NCBI RefSeq assembly: GCF_013386115.1
Contig: NZ_JACAOR010000002.1
Location: forward strand, 506,383-570,382
From: Pseudomonas gingeri
Lineage (GTDB): Bacteria; Pseudomonadota; Gammaproteobacteria; Pseudomonadales; Pseudomonadaceae
DNA length: 64,000 nucleotides
Direction of reading: 5' to 3'
Shown here: positions 1-9,929 of the stretch, piece by piece
Numbering within the stretch: the stretch's first letter is position 1
Layout: each line of letters starts with the position of its first letter
Position numbers and translations under genes: made by a program
Notes under the pieces: model-generated
What the model was told of the DNA's origin: nothing
The model's database searches: none
What the model saw: only the letters and a program-made list of their open reading frames with translations

Positions 1-274
1 GTAGTCCATGGTCAGGGGAGATGCGTTACATTCCATTACATCTCTCGCTTGCCGATGCCTTAAGCCGAATTCCTAGAAGCCGCACGTTAGAGCCTTTGCA
101 CCATCTTCCCAGGAGCCTTTGCCGTTACTGGATGATGGTCGAAATATCTGTCCGACCGGTCAATTTAAAAACCAATTGCACACGCGAAAACACAAGCTGT
201 CCGGCCAGTCGGATTAAGGGTTATCCCGATACTGATATCAATATGCTACCGATATGATCCGCCGACCTTGAGCT
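1..274. other. Upstream region of the chemosensory operon, no gene seen
   Basis: No convincing coding sequence on either strand. Two copies of a CTGTCCG(A/G)CC motif start at about 148 and 197, the first containing the 8-base palindrome GACCGGTC. They may be regulator sites for the downstream operon, but nothing ties them to a known protein. I looked for a flagellar sigma-28 promoter ahead of the operon and did not find one. Confidence 0.4.
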
Positions 275-1381
275 ATGCAATGGAAGCAGGAGATGCGGAT
301 CTATCTTGGAGTCTGGTTAGGGATCGCGCTTAGTGCTGTCGGGCTGTTTCTCGCCCACCCCCTCCTCAATGGTGCCGGCCTCGTGCTTATCGCCGCCGCC
401 GTCATAGGCCTGCGTGTCACCAAGGCGCCGAACGCCGCGCTCGCCACCACCCTTACGCCGCACCCCGATACCGCCCCTCCTGCCACCGAACTGCATGTCC
501 TGCTACCGGCCGTCGCGCCGAGCTGGAGCGACAGCATCGGCCAGAGCCGCGAACTGCTGCAGTCCAATATCAGCGAGCTGTTCCAGCGTTTCGCCAATAT
601 CGCCACACGCCTGGAAGGCGGCCTGCACAACTCCGAAAGCATCCTCGGCAGCGGCGGTGTCGGCGAAAGCCTGCGCGATGCCAACGACCGCCTGCATGAA
701 GTGACCCAGTCCTTCGAAACCAGCAGCCAGCGCCAGCACGAACTGCTCGGCACCATCAGCCACCTGGGCGACTACGCCAGCCAGTTGCAGCAGATGGCCA
801 AGCGGGTGCAGGAAATCGCCAGCCAGACCAACCTGCTGGCGCTCAACGCCGCCATCGAGGCGGCTCGCGCCGGCGAATACGGCCGGGGCTTCTCGGTGGT
901 CGCCGACGAAGTGCGCAAGCTCTCCACCCTGTCCGCCGAAACCGGCCAGGGCATGGATGCCAAGGTCGGCGAAATCAACCATGCGATCCAGACCACCATC
1001 AGCGCCGCCGCCGAACTGGGCACCAGCGAACAGGCCAACCTGGATTTCCTCAACCGCTCGGTGACCCAGGTCATGGCACGCCTGGGGGACAACCTCGACG
1101 AGCTGACCGATGCCTCCCGCGCCCTGCAACAGGACGCCCGGGACACCCAGGCCGACATCCAGGCCATCATGGTCAACCTGCAGTTCCAGGACCGCACCGA
1201 CCAGATGCTCGACCATGTCCAGGCCGACCTCACCCACTTGCTCGAAGCCATTGCCAGCCAGGACAGCAGTCTCAATGACCCGCCCGCCTGGCTCGAACGC
1301 CTGCGCCAGCGCTTCACCACCGACGAAGAGCGACAGGGTCGGCCCCAGGCGGCGGCCAGCAGCGACGTGACCTTCTTCTAG
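275..1381 (+). CDS. Methyl-accepting chemotaxis-type signalling protein without a sensor domain
   Basis: A 368-residue transducer. Residues about 8-46 form two hydrophobic segments separated by only a few residues, so there is almost no periplasmic part. The rest is a cytoplasmic coiled coil with the MCP hairpin tip [17 protein letters not shown] near residues 185-201. There is no HAMP, PAS or ligand-binding domain. It is the first gene of a chemosensory operon and ends 35 bases before cheY. It probably sits in the array with the second MCP and either senses the membrane or cytoplasm or acts as an adaptor. An in-frame ATG at 293 is an alternative start, but the AGGAG before it directly abuts the codon, so the upstream ATG is kept. 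Confidence 0.8.
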   Translation: MQWKQEMRIYLGVWLGIALSAVGLFLAHPLLNGAGLVLIAAAVIGLRVTKAPNAALATTLTPHPDTAPPATELHVLLPAVAPSWSDSIGQSRELLQSNISELFQRFANIATRLEGGLHNSESILGSGGVGESLRDANDRLHEVTQSFETSSQRQHELLGTISHLGDYASQLQQMAKRVQEIASQTNLLALNAAIEAARAGEYGRGFSVVADEVRKLSTLSAETGQGMDAKVGEINHAIQTTISAAAELGTSEQANLDFLNRSVTQVMARLGDNLDELTDASRALQQDARDTQADIQAIMVNLQFQDRTDQMLDHVQADLTHLLEAIASQDSSLNDPPAWLERLRQRFTTDEERQGRPQAAASSDVTFF

Positions 1382-1416
1382 TTTCTCCCGCTTTTCCCTT
1401 TGCAAGAGTGATGAAC

Positions 1417-1782
1417 ATGGCCAAGACCATCCTGATCGTCGACGACTCCCTGTCGATGCGCCAACTGGTGAAAATGAGCCTGACCGCCGCCGGTCACCAG
1501 GTCATCGAAGCCTGCGACGGCCGCGACGCACTGACCAAGCTGACCGGGCAGAAGATCAACCTGATCATCAGCGACGTGAACATGCCCAACCTCGACGGCA
1601 TCGGGCTGGTGAAGGCGGTCAAGGCCCGCAACGAATACCGCTTCACACCGATCATCATGCTCACCACCGAAAGCGAGCAGTCGAAGAAAGCCGAGGGCCA
1701 GGCCGCCGGGGCCAAGGCCTGGATCGTCAAGCCGTTCCAGCCCCAGCAACTGCTGGCAGCTGTCGAAAAGCTCCTGGGGTGA
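1417..1782 (+). CDS. cheY: CheY-type response regulator
   Basis: A stand-alone receiver domain of 121 residues, the usual CheY length. The acidic pocket is DD at residues 9-10, the phosphoacceptor is Asp53 in IISDVNMP, Thr follows in MLTTES, and the conserved Lys is in IVKPF. The start at 1417 is preferred over the ATG at 1411 because AAGAG at 1404-1408 lies eight bases before it and MAKTILIVDDS is a typical beginning. It should receive phosphate from the CheA encoded two genes downstream. No cheZ is present in the operon, so dephosphorylation must rely on intrinsic turnover or on the second receiver in CheB. Confidence 0.92.
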   Translation: MAKTILIVDDSLSMRQLVKMSLTAAGHQVIEACDGRDALTKLTGQKINLIISDVNMPNLDGIGLVKAVKARNEYRFTPIIMLTTESEQSKKAEGQAAGAKAWIVKPFQPQQLLAAVEKLLG

Positions 1783-1789
1783 ACACACC

Positions 1790-2107
1790 ATGTTCTCGCT
1801 GACACCCGCTGTCGATGGCACGCCCGCGCAATTGCGCCTCAAGGGCGACCTGACCCTCTACGAAGTCAGTATGGCCCGCGAACAGTTGCTCGGCCTGCTG
1901 CCGCTGCCACCGGGCCCCTGGCAGCTGGACCTGAGCGGCCTGAGCGAACTCGACAGCGCCGGTGCCCAGTTGCTCCTGGCGATCCAGCGGGCGCTGTCCT
2001 CCATCGATCATCCCGCCACCGTGAGCCAGGTCTCTGACACCGCCCGGGAACTGCTGACACTCCTGAACCTGGAATCCCTGTACCCCGCCGTCCAGACCGA
2101 GGACTGA
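1790..2107 (+). CDS. STAS-domain protein (anti-sigma-factor antagonist-like)
   Basis: A 105-residue protein consisting of one STAS domain. It carries the motif ELDSAGAQLLL, in which the Ser of DSAG aligns with the phosphorylatable Ser of SpoIIAA-type antagonists. It starts seven bases after cheY and ends three bases before cheA, so it is translated as part of the chemosensory operon. STAS proteins usually bind a kinase or anti-sigma partner, but none is encoded next to it, so its partner here is unknown. It may act on the array or link it to another output. The family call is strong; the role is inference. Confidence 0.85.
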   Translation: MFSLTPAVDGTPAQLRLKGDLTLYEVSMAREQLLGLLPLPPGPWQLDLSGLSELDSAGAQLLLAIQRALSSIDHPATVSQVSDTARELLTLLNLESLYPAVQTED

Positions 2108-2110
2108 CCC

Positions 2111-4141
2111 ATGCTCAGTGGCGAACAATGGAACCAGCTGTTGCTGGGCTTTCTCAGCGAAGGTCGCGACCTGCTCAAGGACGCCGAGGACAGCCTGCTA
2201 CGCCTTGAGACCAGCCCCGCCGACCAGGACGCGGTCAACAGCCTGTTCCGCGCCGTGCATACCCTCAAGGGCTCTGCCGGGATCTTCTCGCTGACGCCAC
2301 TGGTCAACCTCACCCACCACCTGGAAAGCCTGCTGATGTCGGTGCGCGACGGCCAGCGCGCACTGACCCCGGCCCTGACCTCGCTGATGCTCAACTGCAT
2401 GGACGAGCTGAGCGCGATGATCGAGCGCGTCGACCCCGACAGCGGCCTGCTGGACGCCGACGAGGCCCGCCAGGCGCCCCTGCTCGCGGCGCTGTTCGAG
2501 GCCCAGGGGCAAGCGCCCGCGGAGTCGGCTCCGGTTGAGCCGCAAGACGCCCCTCCAGGGGCGGCGGACTCGATCACCTGGCAGGTTTCCATCAGCTTTT
2601 CCGAGGAGCTGTTTCGCAACGGCTTCGACCCCGCGGCGTTCCTGCGCTATCTCAAGCGCCTGGGTGCAATCATCGCCCTGCGAACCCGCAGCGACGCCCT
2701 GCCGACCCTCGATCAACTGGACCCGGAAACCTGCCACCTGGGCTTTGAATTCCAGTTGCTGACCGCCGCCAGCCAGACGGAAATCGAGGAAGTCTTCGAG
2801 TTTATCCAGGACTTCTGCGAGCTCCGCCTCAGCCCTGTCAAACCGCCCGCCATGGCCGTGATGGCGCCCGTCATCGAGCCGTCGCCGGCCCTCGATACGC
2901 CCCCGGCAAAGACCACGACCAGCCGTGACCGCCGCAGCCTCGACACGACGATGGTCAAGGTCGCCGCGCACAAGCTCGACGAACTGATCAACCTCGTCGG
3001 CGAACTGGTGATCAGTACCGCCGGGGCGCAGATGCAGGCGCGGCGCAGTGCCGACAGCGGTTGCATGGAAACCACCCAGGCCGTGCACCAGCACGTCGAG
3101 CAGATCCGCGAAGCGGCGTTGAAACTGCGCATGGTGGAAGTCGGCGAGACTTTCAATCGCTTCCATCGGGTGGTCCGTGATGTCAGCCAGGAACTGGACA
3201 AGAATATCCAGCTGAGCCTGGTCGGCGGCGAGACCGAGCTGGACAAGTCGGTGATCGACAAGATCGCCGATCCGCTGACCCACCTGGTGCGCAACGCCAT
3301 CGACCACGGCATCGAGTCGGCCGCCGAGCGCATGGCCGTCGGCAAGCCCGCCGAAGGCAACCTGCGCCTCAATGCCTATCACGACTCCGGCATGATCGTC
3401 CTCGAAGTCAGCGACGACGGCCGTGGCCTGAACACCGCGCGGATCCTGGCCAAGGCCATCGACAAGGGCCTGGTGGACCCGGACGCACAGCTCAGCGATC
3501 CGGATATCCACCTGCTGATTTTCGAAGCCGGGTTCTCCACCGCCGAACAGGTCTCCAACCTCTCCGGCCGCGGTGTCGGCATGGATGTGGTGCGCAGTGC
3601 CATCGACCAGTTGCGCGGGGTGATCGAGATCGACTCGGTGGCCGGCCAGGGCTGTACCTTCCGTATCCGCCTGCCGTTGACCCTGGCGATCATCGACGGC
3701 TTCCAGGTCGGCGTCGGCCAGGACAATTTCGTCATCCCGCTGGACATGGTCACCGAATGCATGGAGGCCGGACCCGAGTGGCTGAGCCAGGGCCAGGGCT
3801 ACCTCAACCTGCGCGGCAAGCCCCTGCCGTGCATCGCCCTCGACCGGCATTTCGGCCTGACACCGAGCAGCGCCCGGCGGCGCAACATAGTCGTGGTCAG
3901 CCAGGGCCGGCAGCAGGCCGGGCTGATCGTCGACCAGTTGCTTGGCGAACTGCAGACCGTGATCAAGCCCCTCGGCCAGATGTTCCAGCACCTGCGCGGC
4001 ATCAGCGGCTCGACCATCCTCGGCTCCGGCCAGGTGGCGCTGATCCTCGATATCGCCAGTCTGTTCCGCCAGTTGCAGGCCACCACCGAACCCGTGGCAC
4101 ACCCGATCCATACCCCCTTGCCCAGCCTTTCAGGAGAATAA
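2111..4141 (+). CDS. cheA: Chemotaxis histidine kinase CheA
   Basis: A 676-residue kinase with the CheA domain order. The P1 Hpt domain spans about residues 5-105, with phospho-His50 in [11 protein letters not shown] divergent regulatory or P2-like domain lies at about 155-245, starting at [16 protein letters not shown]. The P3 dimerisation helices begin at [19 protein letters not shown], near residue 281. The ATP-binding P4 domain follows with [18 protein letters not shown] and GRGVGMDVV, and the C-terminal part is a CheW-like P5 domain. There is no fused receiver. It phosphorylates the CheY and CheB of the same operon. The start three bases after the STAS stop implies translational coupling. 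Confidence 0.95.
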   Translation: MLSGEQWNQLLLGFLSEGRDLLKDAEDSLLRLETSPADQDAVNSLFRAVHTLKGSAGIFSLTPLVNLTHHLESLLMSVRDGQRALTPALTSLMLNCMDELSAMIERVDPDSGLLDADEARQAPLLAALFEAQGQAPAESAPVEPQDAPPGAADSITWQVSISFSEELFRNGFDPAAFLRYLKRLGAIIALRTRSDALPTLDQLDPETCHLGFEFQLLTAASQTEIEEVFEFIQDFCELRLSPVKPPAMAVMAPVIEPSPALDTPPAKTTTSRDRRSLDTTMVKVAAHKLDELINLVGELVISTAGAQMQARRSADSGCMETTQAVHQHVEQIREAALKLRMVEVGETFNRFHRVVRDVSQELDKNIQLSLVGGETELDKSVIDKIADPLTHLVRNAIDHGIESAAERMAVGKPAEGNLRLNAYHDSGMIVLEVSDDGRGLNTARILAKAIDKGLVDPDAQLSDPDIHLLIFEAGFSTAEQVSNLSGRGVGMDVVRSAIDQLRGVIEIDSVAGQGCTFRIRLPLTLAIIDGFQVGVGQDNFVIPLDMVTECMEAGPEWLSQGQGYLNLRGKPLPCIALDRHFGLTPSSARRRNIVVVSQGRQQAGLIVDQLLGELQTVIKPLGQMFQHLRGISGSTILGSGQVALILDIASLFRQLQATTEPVAHPIHTPLPSLSGE

Positions 4142-4143
4142 TC

Positions 4144-5781
4144 ATGCAATTCATCAGGAACATGAAGATAGGCATCCGGCTGACCGCGGGCTTCCTGCTG
4201 GTGGTGGTGCTGACCGCCATCATCGGCGTGATCGGCATCCGCAACCTGTCCCAGGTCAACGACCTGTCGGACCGCATGTACGACCTCGATGTCACCGGCA
4301 TGAGCCTGATGCAGGAGGCCAATATCCAGCTGATCGTCGCCGGGCGCTCGATGCGCCACAGCCTGCTCGCCACCAGCCAGGCCGGTCGCGAACAGGCCGC
4401 CAACCAGGCGCGGGCGGCCCTGGAACAGACCCGCAAGTTGATCGCCGACGCGCGCAAGGCCTTTATCACCAAGGAAGGCCAGGCCCAGATCGACCAGATC
4501 GACGCGCCGCTCAAGGACTACGAGAATCTGATCCACCAGGTGCTGAGCACCCACCAGCAATCCAACCAGTTGCAGGAAACCAGCGACGTCACCGACCTGC
4601 TGCCCAAGGCCGTGACCAGCGGCGACGTGGTCGACAAACTGATCGGCCAGGTCACCCGTGGCAAGCAGGATCGGGCCGCCGAAGCCAACCAGCAGATCAA
4701 TGATATCGCCACCAGTTCGCAGACCCAGATGATCGCCCTGGTGATCGCCGCGACCCTGATGGGCATGCTGATCGGCGTGCTGGTCACGCGCAGCATCACC
4801 CGTCCGCTCAACGGCGCCGTGGAAGCCGCCAACCGCATGGCCGCCGGCGACCTGAGCCAGGACCTGCCGGTGATCAGCAAGGATGAAACCGGCCAGTTGC
4901 TGGCCGCCATGCAGAACATGACCGTGCGCCTGCGCAGCATTCTCGGCGATGTGCGCAGCGCCGCCGACTCGTTGTCCTCGGCCTCGGAACAGGTCAGCTC
5001 GACCTCCCAGTCCCTGAGCCAGGCCGCCAACGAACAGGCCGCCAGCGTCGAGCAGACCAGCGCCTCGGTGGAGCAGATGTCAGCCTCCATCGCCCAGAAC
5101 ACCGAAAGCGCGAAGATCACCGACGGCATCGCCGGCAAGGCCGCCAATGACGCCGTGCAGGGCGGCGGCGCGGTGGGCGACACGGTACTGGCGATGAAAC
5201 AGATCGCCGACAAGATCAGCATCATCGACGACATCGCCTACCAGACCAACCTGCTGGCCCTCAACGCCGCCATCGAGGCCGCCCGTGCCGGCGACCACGG
5301 CAAGGGCTTCGCGGTGGTCGCCGCCGAAGTGCGCAAGCTCGCCGAACGCAGCCAGGTCGCCGCCCAGGAAATCGGCCAGGTCGCCTCCAGCAGCGTGCAA
5401 CTGGCCGAACAGGCCGGACGCCTGCTCAACGAAATCGTACCGAACATCCAGAAGACCTCCGACCTGGTCCAGGAAATCACCGCCGCGTCCCAGGAGCAGA
5501 GCGGCGCCGCCGGGCAGATCAATATCGCCATGGGCCAGATGAACCAGATCACCCAGCAGAACGCCTCGGCCTCCGAGGAACTGGCCGCCACCGCCGAGGA
5601 GATGAACGCCCAGGCCGGGCAGTTGCAGGAGCTGATCGGTTTCTTCCGCTTCGAAGAAGAGTCGGGAGCGACCCACCGGCCGCAACCGCGCAGCCAGGAC
5701 AGTTATGCCTTCAACGGCCCGCGTGACGGTTTCAAGAGCCGCGCGACGGTCGATGAAGGCCAATTCGTGAGCTTCAATTGA
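4144..5781 (+). CDS. Methyl-accepting chemotaxis protein with a four-helix-bundle sensor
   Basis: A 545-residue transducer. TM1 is about residues 11-33, the periplasmic part (34-195) looks like a 4HB_MCP four-helix bundle, and TM2 is about 196-214. A HAMP domain follows (215-268), then the signalling coiled coil with tip [20 protein letters not shown]. The C-terminus ends GQFVSFN and lacks the xWxxF pentapeptide that tethers CheR and CheB. An in-frame open stretch runs further upstream, but CAGGAG at 4132-4137 places the start at 4144, two bases after the cheA stop. Ligand unknown; the 4HB domain binds small metabolites in known cases. Confidence 0.93.
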   Translation: MQFIRNMKIGIRLTAGFLLVVVLTAIIGVIGIRNLSQVNDLSDRMYDLDVTGMSLMQEANIQLIVAGRSMRHSLLATSQAGREQAANQARAALEQTRKLIADARKAFITKEGQAQIDQIDAPLKDYENLIHQVLSTHQQSNQLQETSDVTDLLPKAVTSGDVVDKLIGQVTRGKQDRAAEANQQINDIATSSQTQMIALVIAATLMGMLIGVLVTRSITRPLNGAVEAANRMAAGDLSQDLPVISKDETGQLLAAMQNMTVRLRSILGDVRSAADSLSSASEQVSSTSQSLSQAANEQAASVEQTSASVEQMSASIAQNTESAKITDGIAGKAANDAVQGGGAVGDTVLAMKQIADKISIIDDIAYQTNLLALNAAIEAARAGDHGKGFAVVAAEVRKLAERSQVAAQEIGQVASSSVQLAEQAGRLLNEIVPNIQKTSDLVQEITAASQEQSGAAGQINIAMGQMNQITQQNASASEELAATAEEMNAQAGQLQELIGFFRFEEESGATHRPQPRSQDSYAFNGPRDGFKSRATVDEGQFVSFN

Positions 5782-5791
5782 GGGCCGGATC

Positions 5792-6319
5792 ATGACTGCG
5801 AACCTCAGCCGCCAGCTCCAGGCCCTGCCCGACGCGCCCGTGGCGCTGAGCATCCAGCACCTGTCGTTCCGCGTGCGGCAGGCGGCCTATGCGGTGCCCA
5901 TCGACCTGGTGCGCGAGATCATCGAGTACGGCGACGTGACCGCCGTGCCGATGATGCCGGCGTTCATCCATGGCGTAATCAATCTGCGCGGCAACGTGGT
6001 GCCGGTGCTGGACCTGGCCGCGCGCTTCGGTTTCGAACTGACCGCCGCCGGCAAGCGCACCTGCATCGTGATCATCGAACTGGAACTGGATGACTTCAGC
6101 CAGCGCATCGGCCTGGTGGTCGATGCGGTGGATGCGGTGCTCGATATCGACCCGCAGCAGGTGGTCGCCGCGCCGACGTTCGGCGCCGGGATCCGCACCG
6201 ATTTCATCGCCGGCATGGCCCGCGGCGAAGAGGGTTTCACCATCATCCTGAACATCCCGCAGGTGTTGTCCCTCGACGACATCCGCCAGCTCAGCCTCGC
6301 CGCGACCCAGGGAAGCTGA
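5792..6319 (+). CDS. cheW: Chemotaxis coupling protein CheW
   Basis: A 175-residue CheW-domain protein that couples receptors to CheA. The double SH3-like fold is recognisable from FRVRQAAYAVPIDLVREII, from GVINLRGNVVPVLDLAARFG and from IGLVVDAVDAVLDI. The first 25 residues are an extra N-terminal extension. It starts ten bases after the MCP stop and ends one base before cheR, so it is translated within the same transcript. As the only cheW in the operon it is presumably dedicated to this array. Confidence 0.93.
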   Translation: MTANLSRQLQALPDAPVALSIQHLSFRVRQAAYAVPIDLVREIIEYGDVTAVPMMPAFIHGVINLRGNVVPVLDLAARFGFELTAAGKRTCIVIIELELDDFSQRIGLVVDAVDAVLDIDPQQVVAAPTFGAGIRTDFIAGMARGEEGFTIILNIPQVLSLDDIRQLSLAATQGS

Positions 6320-6320
6320 G

Positions 6321-7133
6321 ATGTCGAGCTACCTCAAGCTGCCGACCCTGGGCGACAGTGAATTCCGCCGCCTGCAGGCGCTGATGGCCGAAGCCTCGGG
6401 CATCGTCCTGGCGCCGAACAAGCGCCCGCTGGTGGCCGGACGGCTGATGAAACGCCTGCGTCATTACCAGCTCGACAACTACGCCGAATACCTGCAGATG
6501 CTCGACCAGCCGGCGTACCTCAAGGAGCGACGGCTGGTGGTGGACCTGTTGACCACCAACGAAACCTACTTCTTTCGCGAACACCCGCACTTCGACTTTC
6601 TCGGCACCTGGCTGGCTCGCCAGAAAGGCCCGCTGAAATTCTGGAGTGCCGCCTGCTCTTCCGGCGAAGAGCCCTACAGCATGGCCATGGTGATCCAGGA
6701 ACACCTGCGCGGCGGCGACTGGTCGATCCTCGCCAGCGACCTCAGCCTGAGCATGCTGGAAAAGGCCGCCGAAGGGATCTACGACATGGCCCAGGCCAAG
6801 TATTTCCCCCAGGGCTGGCTGCAGCGCCATTGCCTGAGCGGCGTCGGCGACATGAGCGGGCGCTTCCGCGTCCAGGCGGCCCTGCGCGAGCGGGTCAGCC
6901 TGCGCGAGATCAATATCGTCCAGCCGCTGCCCGACGGGCTCGGCCTGTTCGACGTGATCTTCCTGCGCAATGTGCTGATCTATTTCAACAACGAAGAAAA
7001 GCAACGCATCGTCCAACGCCTGGTCAGCCAGTTGCGCCCCGGCGGCCTGCTCTTCATCGGTCACGCGGAAAGCATCCACGGCTTCGACCTGCCGGTGCGA
7101 CTGCTCAATCCGTCGGTCTACGAACGCCTATGA
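6321..7133 (+). CDS. cheR: Chemotaxis protein methyltransferase CheR
   Basis: A 270-residue S-adenosylmethionine-dependent methyltransferase that methylates glutamates on receptor coiled coils. The N-terminal all-helical CheR domain covers about residues 8-75 and includes [10 protein letters not shown]. The SAM-binding motif [18 protein letters not shown] follows, and [13 protein letters not shown] is the conserved downstream motif. Its stop overlaps the cheD start as ATGA at 7130-7133. No TPR or other C-terminal extension is present. Since the operon's MCP lacks a tether pentapeptide, it should act on receptors without docking. Confidence 0.95.
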   Translation: MSSYLKLPTLGDSEFRRLQALMAEASGIVLAPNKRPLVAGRLMKRLRHYQLDNYAEYLQMLDQPAYLKERRLVVDLLTTNETYFFREHPHFDFLGTWLARQKGPLKFWSAACSSGEEPYSMAMVIQEHLRGGDWSILASDLSLSMLEKAAEGIYDMAQAKYFPQGWLQRHCLSGVGDMSGRFRVQAALRERVSLREINIVQPLPDGLGLFDVIFLRNVLIYFNNEEKQRIVQRLVSQLRPGGLLFIGHAESIHGFDLPVRLLNPSVYERL

Positions 7134-7621
7134 ATCCGCCGTTATTCCTGCGCCCCGGCGACTACTTCTTCGGCCAGCACGAAGGCACGGTCACCACCCT
7201 GCTCGGCAGTTGCGTGTCGATCATTCTCTGGCACCCGCGCTGGCGCCTGCTGGCGGTCTCGCACTACCTGCTGCCGAACGACCCGAGCGCACGCAACGGC
7301 CTCGACACCCGCTACGGCGAAGGCGTGTTCCAGCGGATCCAGGCCGATATGCGCCGCCACGGCACCCATCCCAACGAGTACCGCAAAGGCATTTTCGGCG
7401 GTGGCAGCCTGGTGCGTTTCGAAGGCACGCCGACCCGCAAGATCGGCCACAACAACAGCGCCTTTGCCCGCGAACAGTTCAGCCTGCGCAACTGGGCGGT
7501 GGACCACTGCGACCTCAACGGCCAGCACTACCGCCGGCTGCATATCGACGGCAGCAGCGGCGTGATCGACTGCCAGCGCAACAGCGTGCAACCGCTGCGG
7601 CTGGGGAAACGGGCGCGATGA
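7130..7621 (+). CDS. cheD: Receptor glutamine deamidase CheD
   Basis: A 163-residue CheD. The catalytic Cys is in TLLGSCVS and the His in SHYLLP, matching the Cys/His/Thr arrangement of the family. KGIFGGGSL is the conserved glycine motif. CheD deamidates receptor glutamines and in some bacteria binds phosphorylated CheY-like proteins. The start is fixed by the ATGA overlap with cheR, and its own stop overlaps the cheB start in the same way. The cheR-cheD-cheB order puts all three receptor-modifying enzymes together. Confidence 0.93.
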   Translation: MNPPLFLRPGDYFFGQHEGTVTTLLGSCVSIILWHPRWRLLAVSHYLLPNDPSARNGLDTRYGEGVFQRIQADMRRHGTHPNEYRKGIFGGGSLVRFEGTPTRKIGHNNSAFAREQFSLRNWAVDHCDLNGQHYRRLHIDGSSGVIDCQRNSVQPLRLGKRAR

Positions 7622-8673
7622 TCCGGGTGTTTATCGTCGACGACTCGGCCCTGGTCCGCCAGGTGCTGACCCAATGCCTGGAAAGCCATCCGAACATCAA
7701 GGTGATCGGCCAGGCGGCCGACCCGCTGTATGCCATCGACAAGCTGCGGCGGGACTGGCCGGACGTGCTGATCCTCGATATCGAGATGCCGCGCATGGAT
7801 GGCCTGACCTTCCTGCGCCAGATCATGGCCGAGCGCCCGACGCCCACGCTGATCTGCTCGACCCTTACCGAACAGGGCTCGGCGGTCAGCGTCGAGGCGC
7901 TCGCCGCCGGGGCGGTCGGGGTGTTCACCAAGGCCCGCCTGGGCCTCAGGCAGAGCCTGGAACAGCTCTCCGCCGAACTGATCCGCAAGGTCGAGGAAAG
8001 CGCCCGGGCGCGGCCGATGGCCCTTCGCCACAGTCCCCCTGCCGCAGAATCCGGTCCCACGACGCCAGCCGTTGCCGGTGTGCTCAGGACCACGGACCGG
8101 GTGGTTGCCCTGGGCTGTTCCACGGGCGGCACCCAGGCGCTGGAATTCATCCTTCGGCAGTTGCCGCGTGACTGCCCGGGGATTGTCATCGTTCAACACA
8201 TGCCGGAGAAGTTCACCGCCGATTTTGCCCGGCGCCTGGACAAGCTCTGCCAGATCGAAGTTCGCGAGGCCAGACACCTGGATCGCGTCCACAGCGGCCT
8301 GGCGTTGCTGGCTCCCGGAGGCTTGCACATGCAGCTCAAACGCAGTGGTGCGCACTATCAGGTAGAGGTACTCGACGGCCCTCCGGTCAACCGGCACAAG
8401 CCGTCGGTGGACGTGTTGTTCCGTTCAGTGGCTCGACAGGCCGGAGCCAATACATTGGGGATTATCATGACCGGAATGGGTGACGACGGTGCCCGCGGGC
8501 TGCTCGCCATGCGTGAAAACGGCGCCAGTACCGTTGCCCAGGACGAGGCCAGTTGCGTGGTGTTCGGCATGCCCAAGGAGGCTATCCGCCTGGGCGCCGC
8601 GCAGTCGGTCGAGCCCCTGGCGAAGCTGCCTAAACTGATCCAGCACTTTGGCGACAGTGGCCGCCACGGTTGA
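7618..8673 (+). CDS. cheB: Chemotaxis methylesterase/glutaminase CheB
   Basis: A 351-residue two-domain protein. The receiver domain (about 1-120) has the phosphoacceptor Asp54 in ILDIEMP. After a linker of about 35 residues comes the methylesterase domain with a complete Ser168 (GCSTGG), His194 (VQHMP), Asp290 (GMGDDG) triad. It removes methyl groups from receptors and so resets adaptation. It is the last gene of the operon and starts inside the cheD stop. The usual Lys-Pro of the receiver is Lys-Ala here (FTKARLG), a small deviation that should not prevent phosphorylation. Confidence 0.95.
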   Translation: MIRVFIVDDSALVRQVLTQCLESHPNIKVIGQAADPLYAIDKLRRDWPDVLILDIEMPRMDGLTFLRQIMAERPTPTLICSTLTEQGSAVSVEALAAGAVGVFTKARLGLRQSLEQLSAELIRKVEESARARPMALRHSPPAAESGPTTPAVAGVLRTTDRVVALGCSTGGTQALEFILRQLPRDCPGIVIVQHMPEKFTADFARRLDKLCQIEVREARHLDRVHSGLALLAPGGLHMQLKRSGAHYQVEVLDGPPVNRHKPSVDVLFRSVARQAGANTLGIIMTGMGDDGARGLLAMRENGASTVAQDEASCVVFGMPKEAIRLGAAQSVEPLAKLPKLIQHFGDSGRHG

Positions 8674-8689
8674 CCTGAACCCGATAAGC

Positions 8690-8735
8690 GTGTGGCGAGC
8701 CCGCTCCTGCCCGGCATGCGGGCGGGCCCGTGCCT
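8690..8735 (+). terminator. Hairpin after the chemosensory operon
   Basis: A GC-rich inverted repeat (GCCCGC at about 8699 against GCGGGC at about 8719) begins some 25 bases after the cheB stop. It has no run of T, so it may be a degenerate REP element rather than an intrinsic terminator. It separates the chemosensory operon from the next response regulator. Confidence 0.4.
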
Positions 8736-8833
8736 GAATCTGTGTAGACCCTGGGTTGGAATCCAGACACAAAAAACCGCAGCACGTCCACGCGGCGGCT
8801 GCGCCCTTCCCTTTGCGCCATGGGCTAGAGCTT

Positions 8834-9490
8834 ATGCTTTGTCGAATACTGCTTGCCGACGATTACCCGCTGTTTCGCGCGGGTATGCGGGCATTGCTGG
8901 AAAAACAACAAGAATACGAAATCGTCGGTGAAGCGGGCGATGGCCAGGCAGCGATCGAACTGGCCTCCAGTCTCAAGCCGGACATCGTCCTGCTGGATAT
9001 GTCGATGGAGCGCATGAACAGCGTCGCGGCGCTCAAGGAACTGTCACTGCGGGCGCCGCGCAGCAAGGTGCTGATGCTGTCGATGCACACCGACACGCAC
9101 TTCGTGATGAAGTGCCTGCAACTGGGCGCCCATGGCTACCTGCTGAAGACCGCGACGGTGCTGGAACTGGAACTGGCCCTCAAGGCCCTGCGCCACGGTG
9201 GCCAGTACCTGTCCTCGGCGGTGGTGCCACTGGTGGTCAACCAGGCGGTGCGCCAGAGCCATGAGCAGCCGATCAAGGCCAGCCAGGTCGCGCTGACCGC
9301 CCGCCAGCTGGAAATCCTCCGGCTGATCGCCCGCGGCGAGTCGACCCGCTCCATTGCCGTCGGCCTCGGCCTCAGCGTCAAGACCGTGGAAGCCCATCGC
9401 TCGCAGATCATGCACCGCCTGCGGATTCACGACATCGCCGGCCTGGTGCTGTTCGCCGTGCGCGAAGGGATCATTCAGATCAACGACTGA
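8834..9490 (+). CDS. NarL/LuxR-family response regulator
   Basis: A 218-residue regulator. The receiver domain (about 1-120) has Asp55 in VLLDMSM, and a C-terminal LuxR helix-turn-helix (about 150-212) contains LTARQLEILRLIARGES and the recognition region SVKTVEAHRSQIM. The predicted start at 8834 gives MLCRILLADD, which begins the receiver directly; an upstream in-frame extension would add residues with no domain. No partner kinase is adjacent. It is separated from the chemosensory operon by 160 bases, so co-regulation with it is possible but not shown. Its end overlaps the convergent thioesterase gene by 16 bases. Confidence 0.88.
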   Translation: MLCRILLADDYPLFRAGMRALLEKQQEYEIVGEAGDGQAAIELASSLKPDIVLLDMSMERMNSVAALKELSLRAPRSKVLMLSMHTDTHFVMKCLQLGAHGYLLKTATVLELELALKALRHGGQYLSSAVVPLVVNQAVRQSHEQPIKASQVALTARQLEILRLIARGESTRSIAVGLGLSVKTVEAHRSQIMHRLRIHDIAGLVLFAVREGIIQIND

Positions 9491-9903
9491 AGGGCGTCGC
9501 GCAGGCCGCCGGGGATCGACACCGGCTGGTTGCTCGCGCGATCGACGAACACATGGACGAAGCGCCCCGCGGCGCAGGCCTCGTCTTCGCCGGCCTTGAA
9601 CACCGCCAGTTCGTATTGCACCGAGCTGTTGCCGAGCTTGCCGACCCGCAGGCCGATCTCGATGCGTTCGGGGAAGGCCACCGAAGCGAAGTAATCGCAG
9701 GCGGAACTGACCACGAAGCCGACGACTTCGCCGTCGTGGATATCCAGCCCGCCCTGCTCGATCAGGTAGGTGTTCACCGCCGTGTCGAAAAAGCTGTAGT
9801 AGGTGACGTTGTTCACATGGCCGTAGACATCGTTGTCGTGCCAGCGGGTGATGATCGGCTGGAAATGCCGGTAGTCGGCACGGTGTGGCAGGCGGTCGGT
9901 CAT
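9475..9903 (-). CDS. Acyl-CoA thioesterase, hot-dog fold (4-hydroxybenzoyl-CoA type)
   Basis: A 142-residue protein of the 4HBT/YbgC class. The signature is RWHDNDVYGHVNNVTYYSFFD near residues 20-40, where the Asp and the HVNN segment form the thioesterase active site. It should hydrolyse an acyl-CoA in the cytoplasm; the acyl chain cannot be told from sequence. It lies 26 bases downstream of the hydrolase start-to-stop block on the same strand (hydrolase 9930-10868), so the two are probably co-transcribed, hydrolase first. Confidence 0.85.
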   Translation of the reverse strand: MTDRLPHRADYRHFQPIITRWHDNDVYGHVNNVTYYSFFDTAVNTYLIEQGGLDIHDGEVVGFVVSSACDYFASVAFPERIEIGLRVGKLGNSSVQYELAVFKAGEDEACAAGRFVHVFVDRASNQPVSIPGGLRDALQSLI

Positions 9904-9929
9904 GGGGGCCTCGGCTCGGAAACGAGCAG

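Noticed and set aside
21..257. 78-codon open frame before the chemosensory operon
   Set aside because: No ribosome binding site, no recognisable domain and codon use unlike the neighbouring genes.
2198..4111. 637-codon open frame on the minus strand under cheA
   Set aside because: It is an antisense shadow of cheA made possible by high GC at third positions. It has no domain motifs, while the plus strand has a complete kinase.
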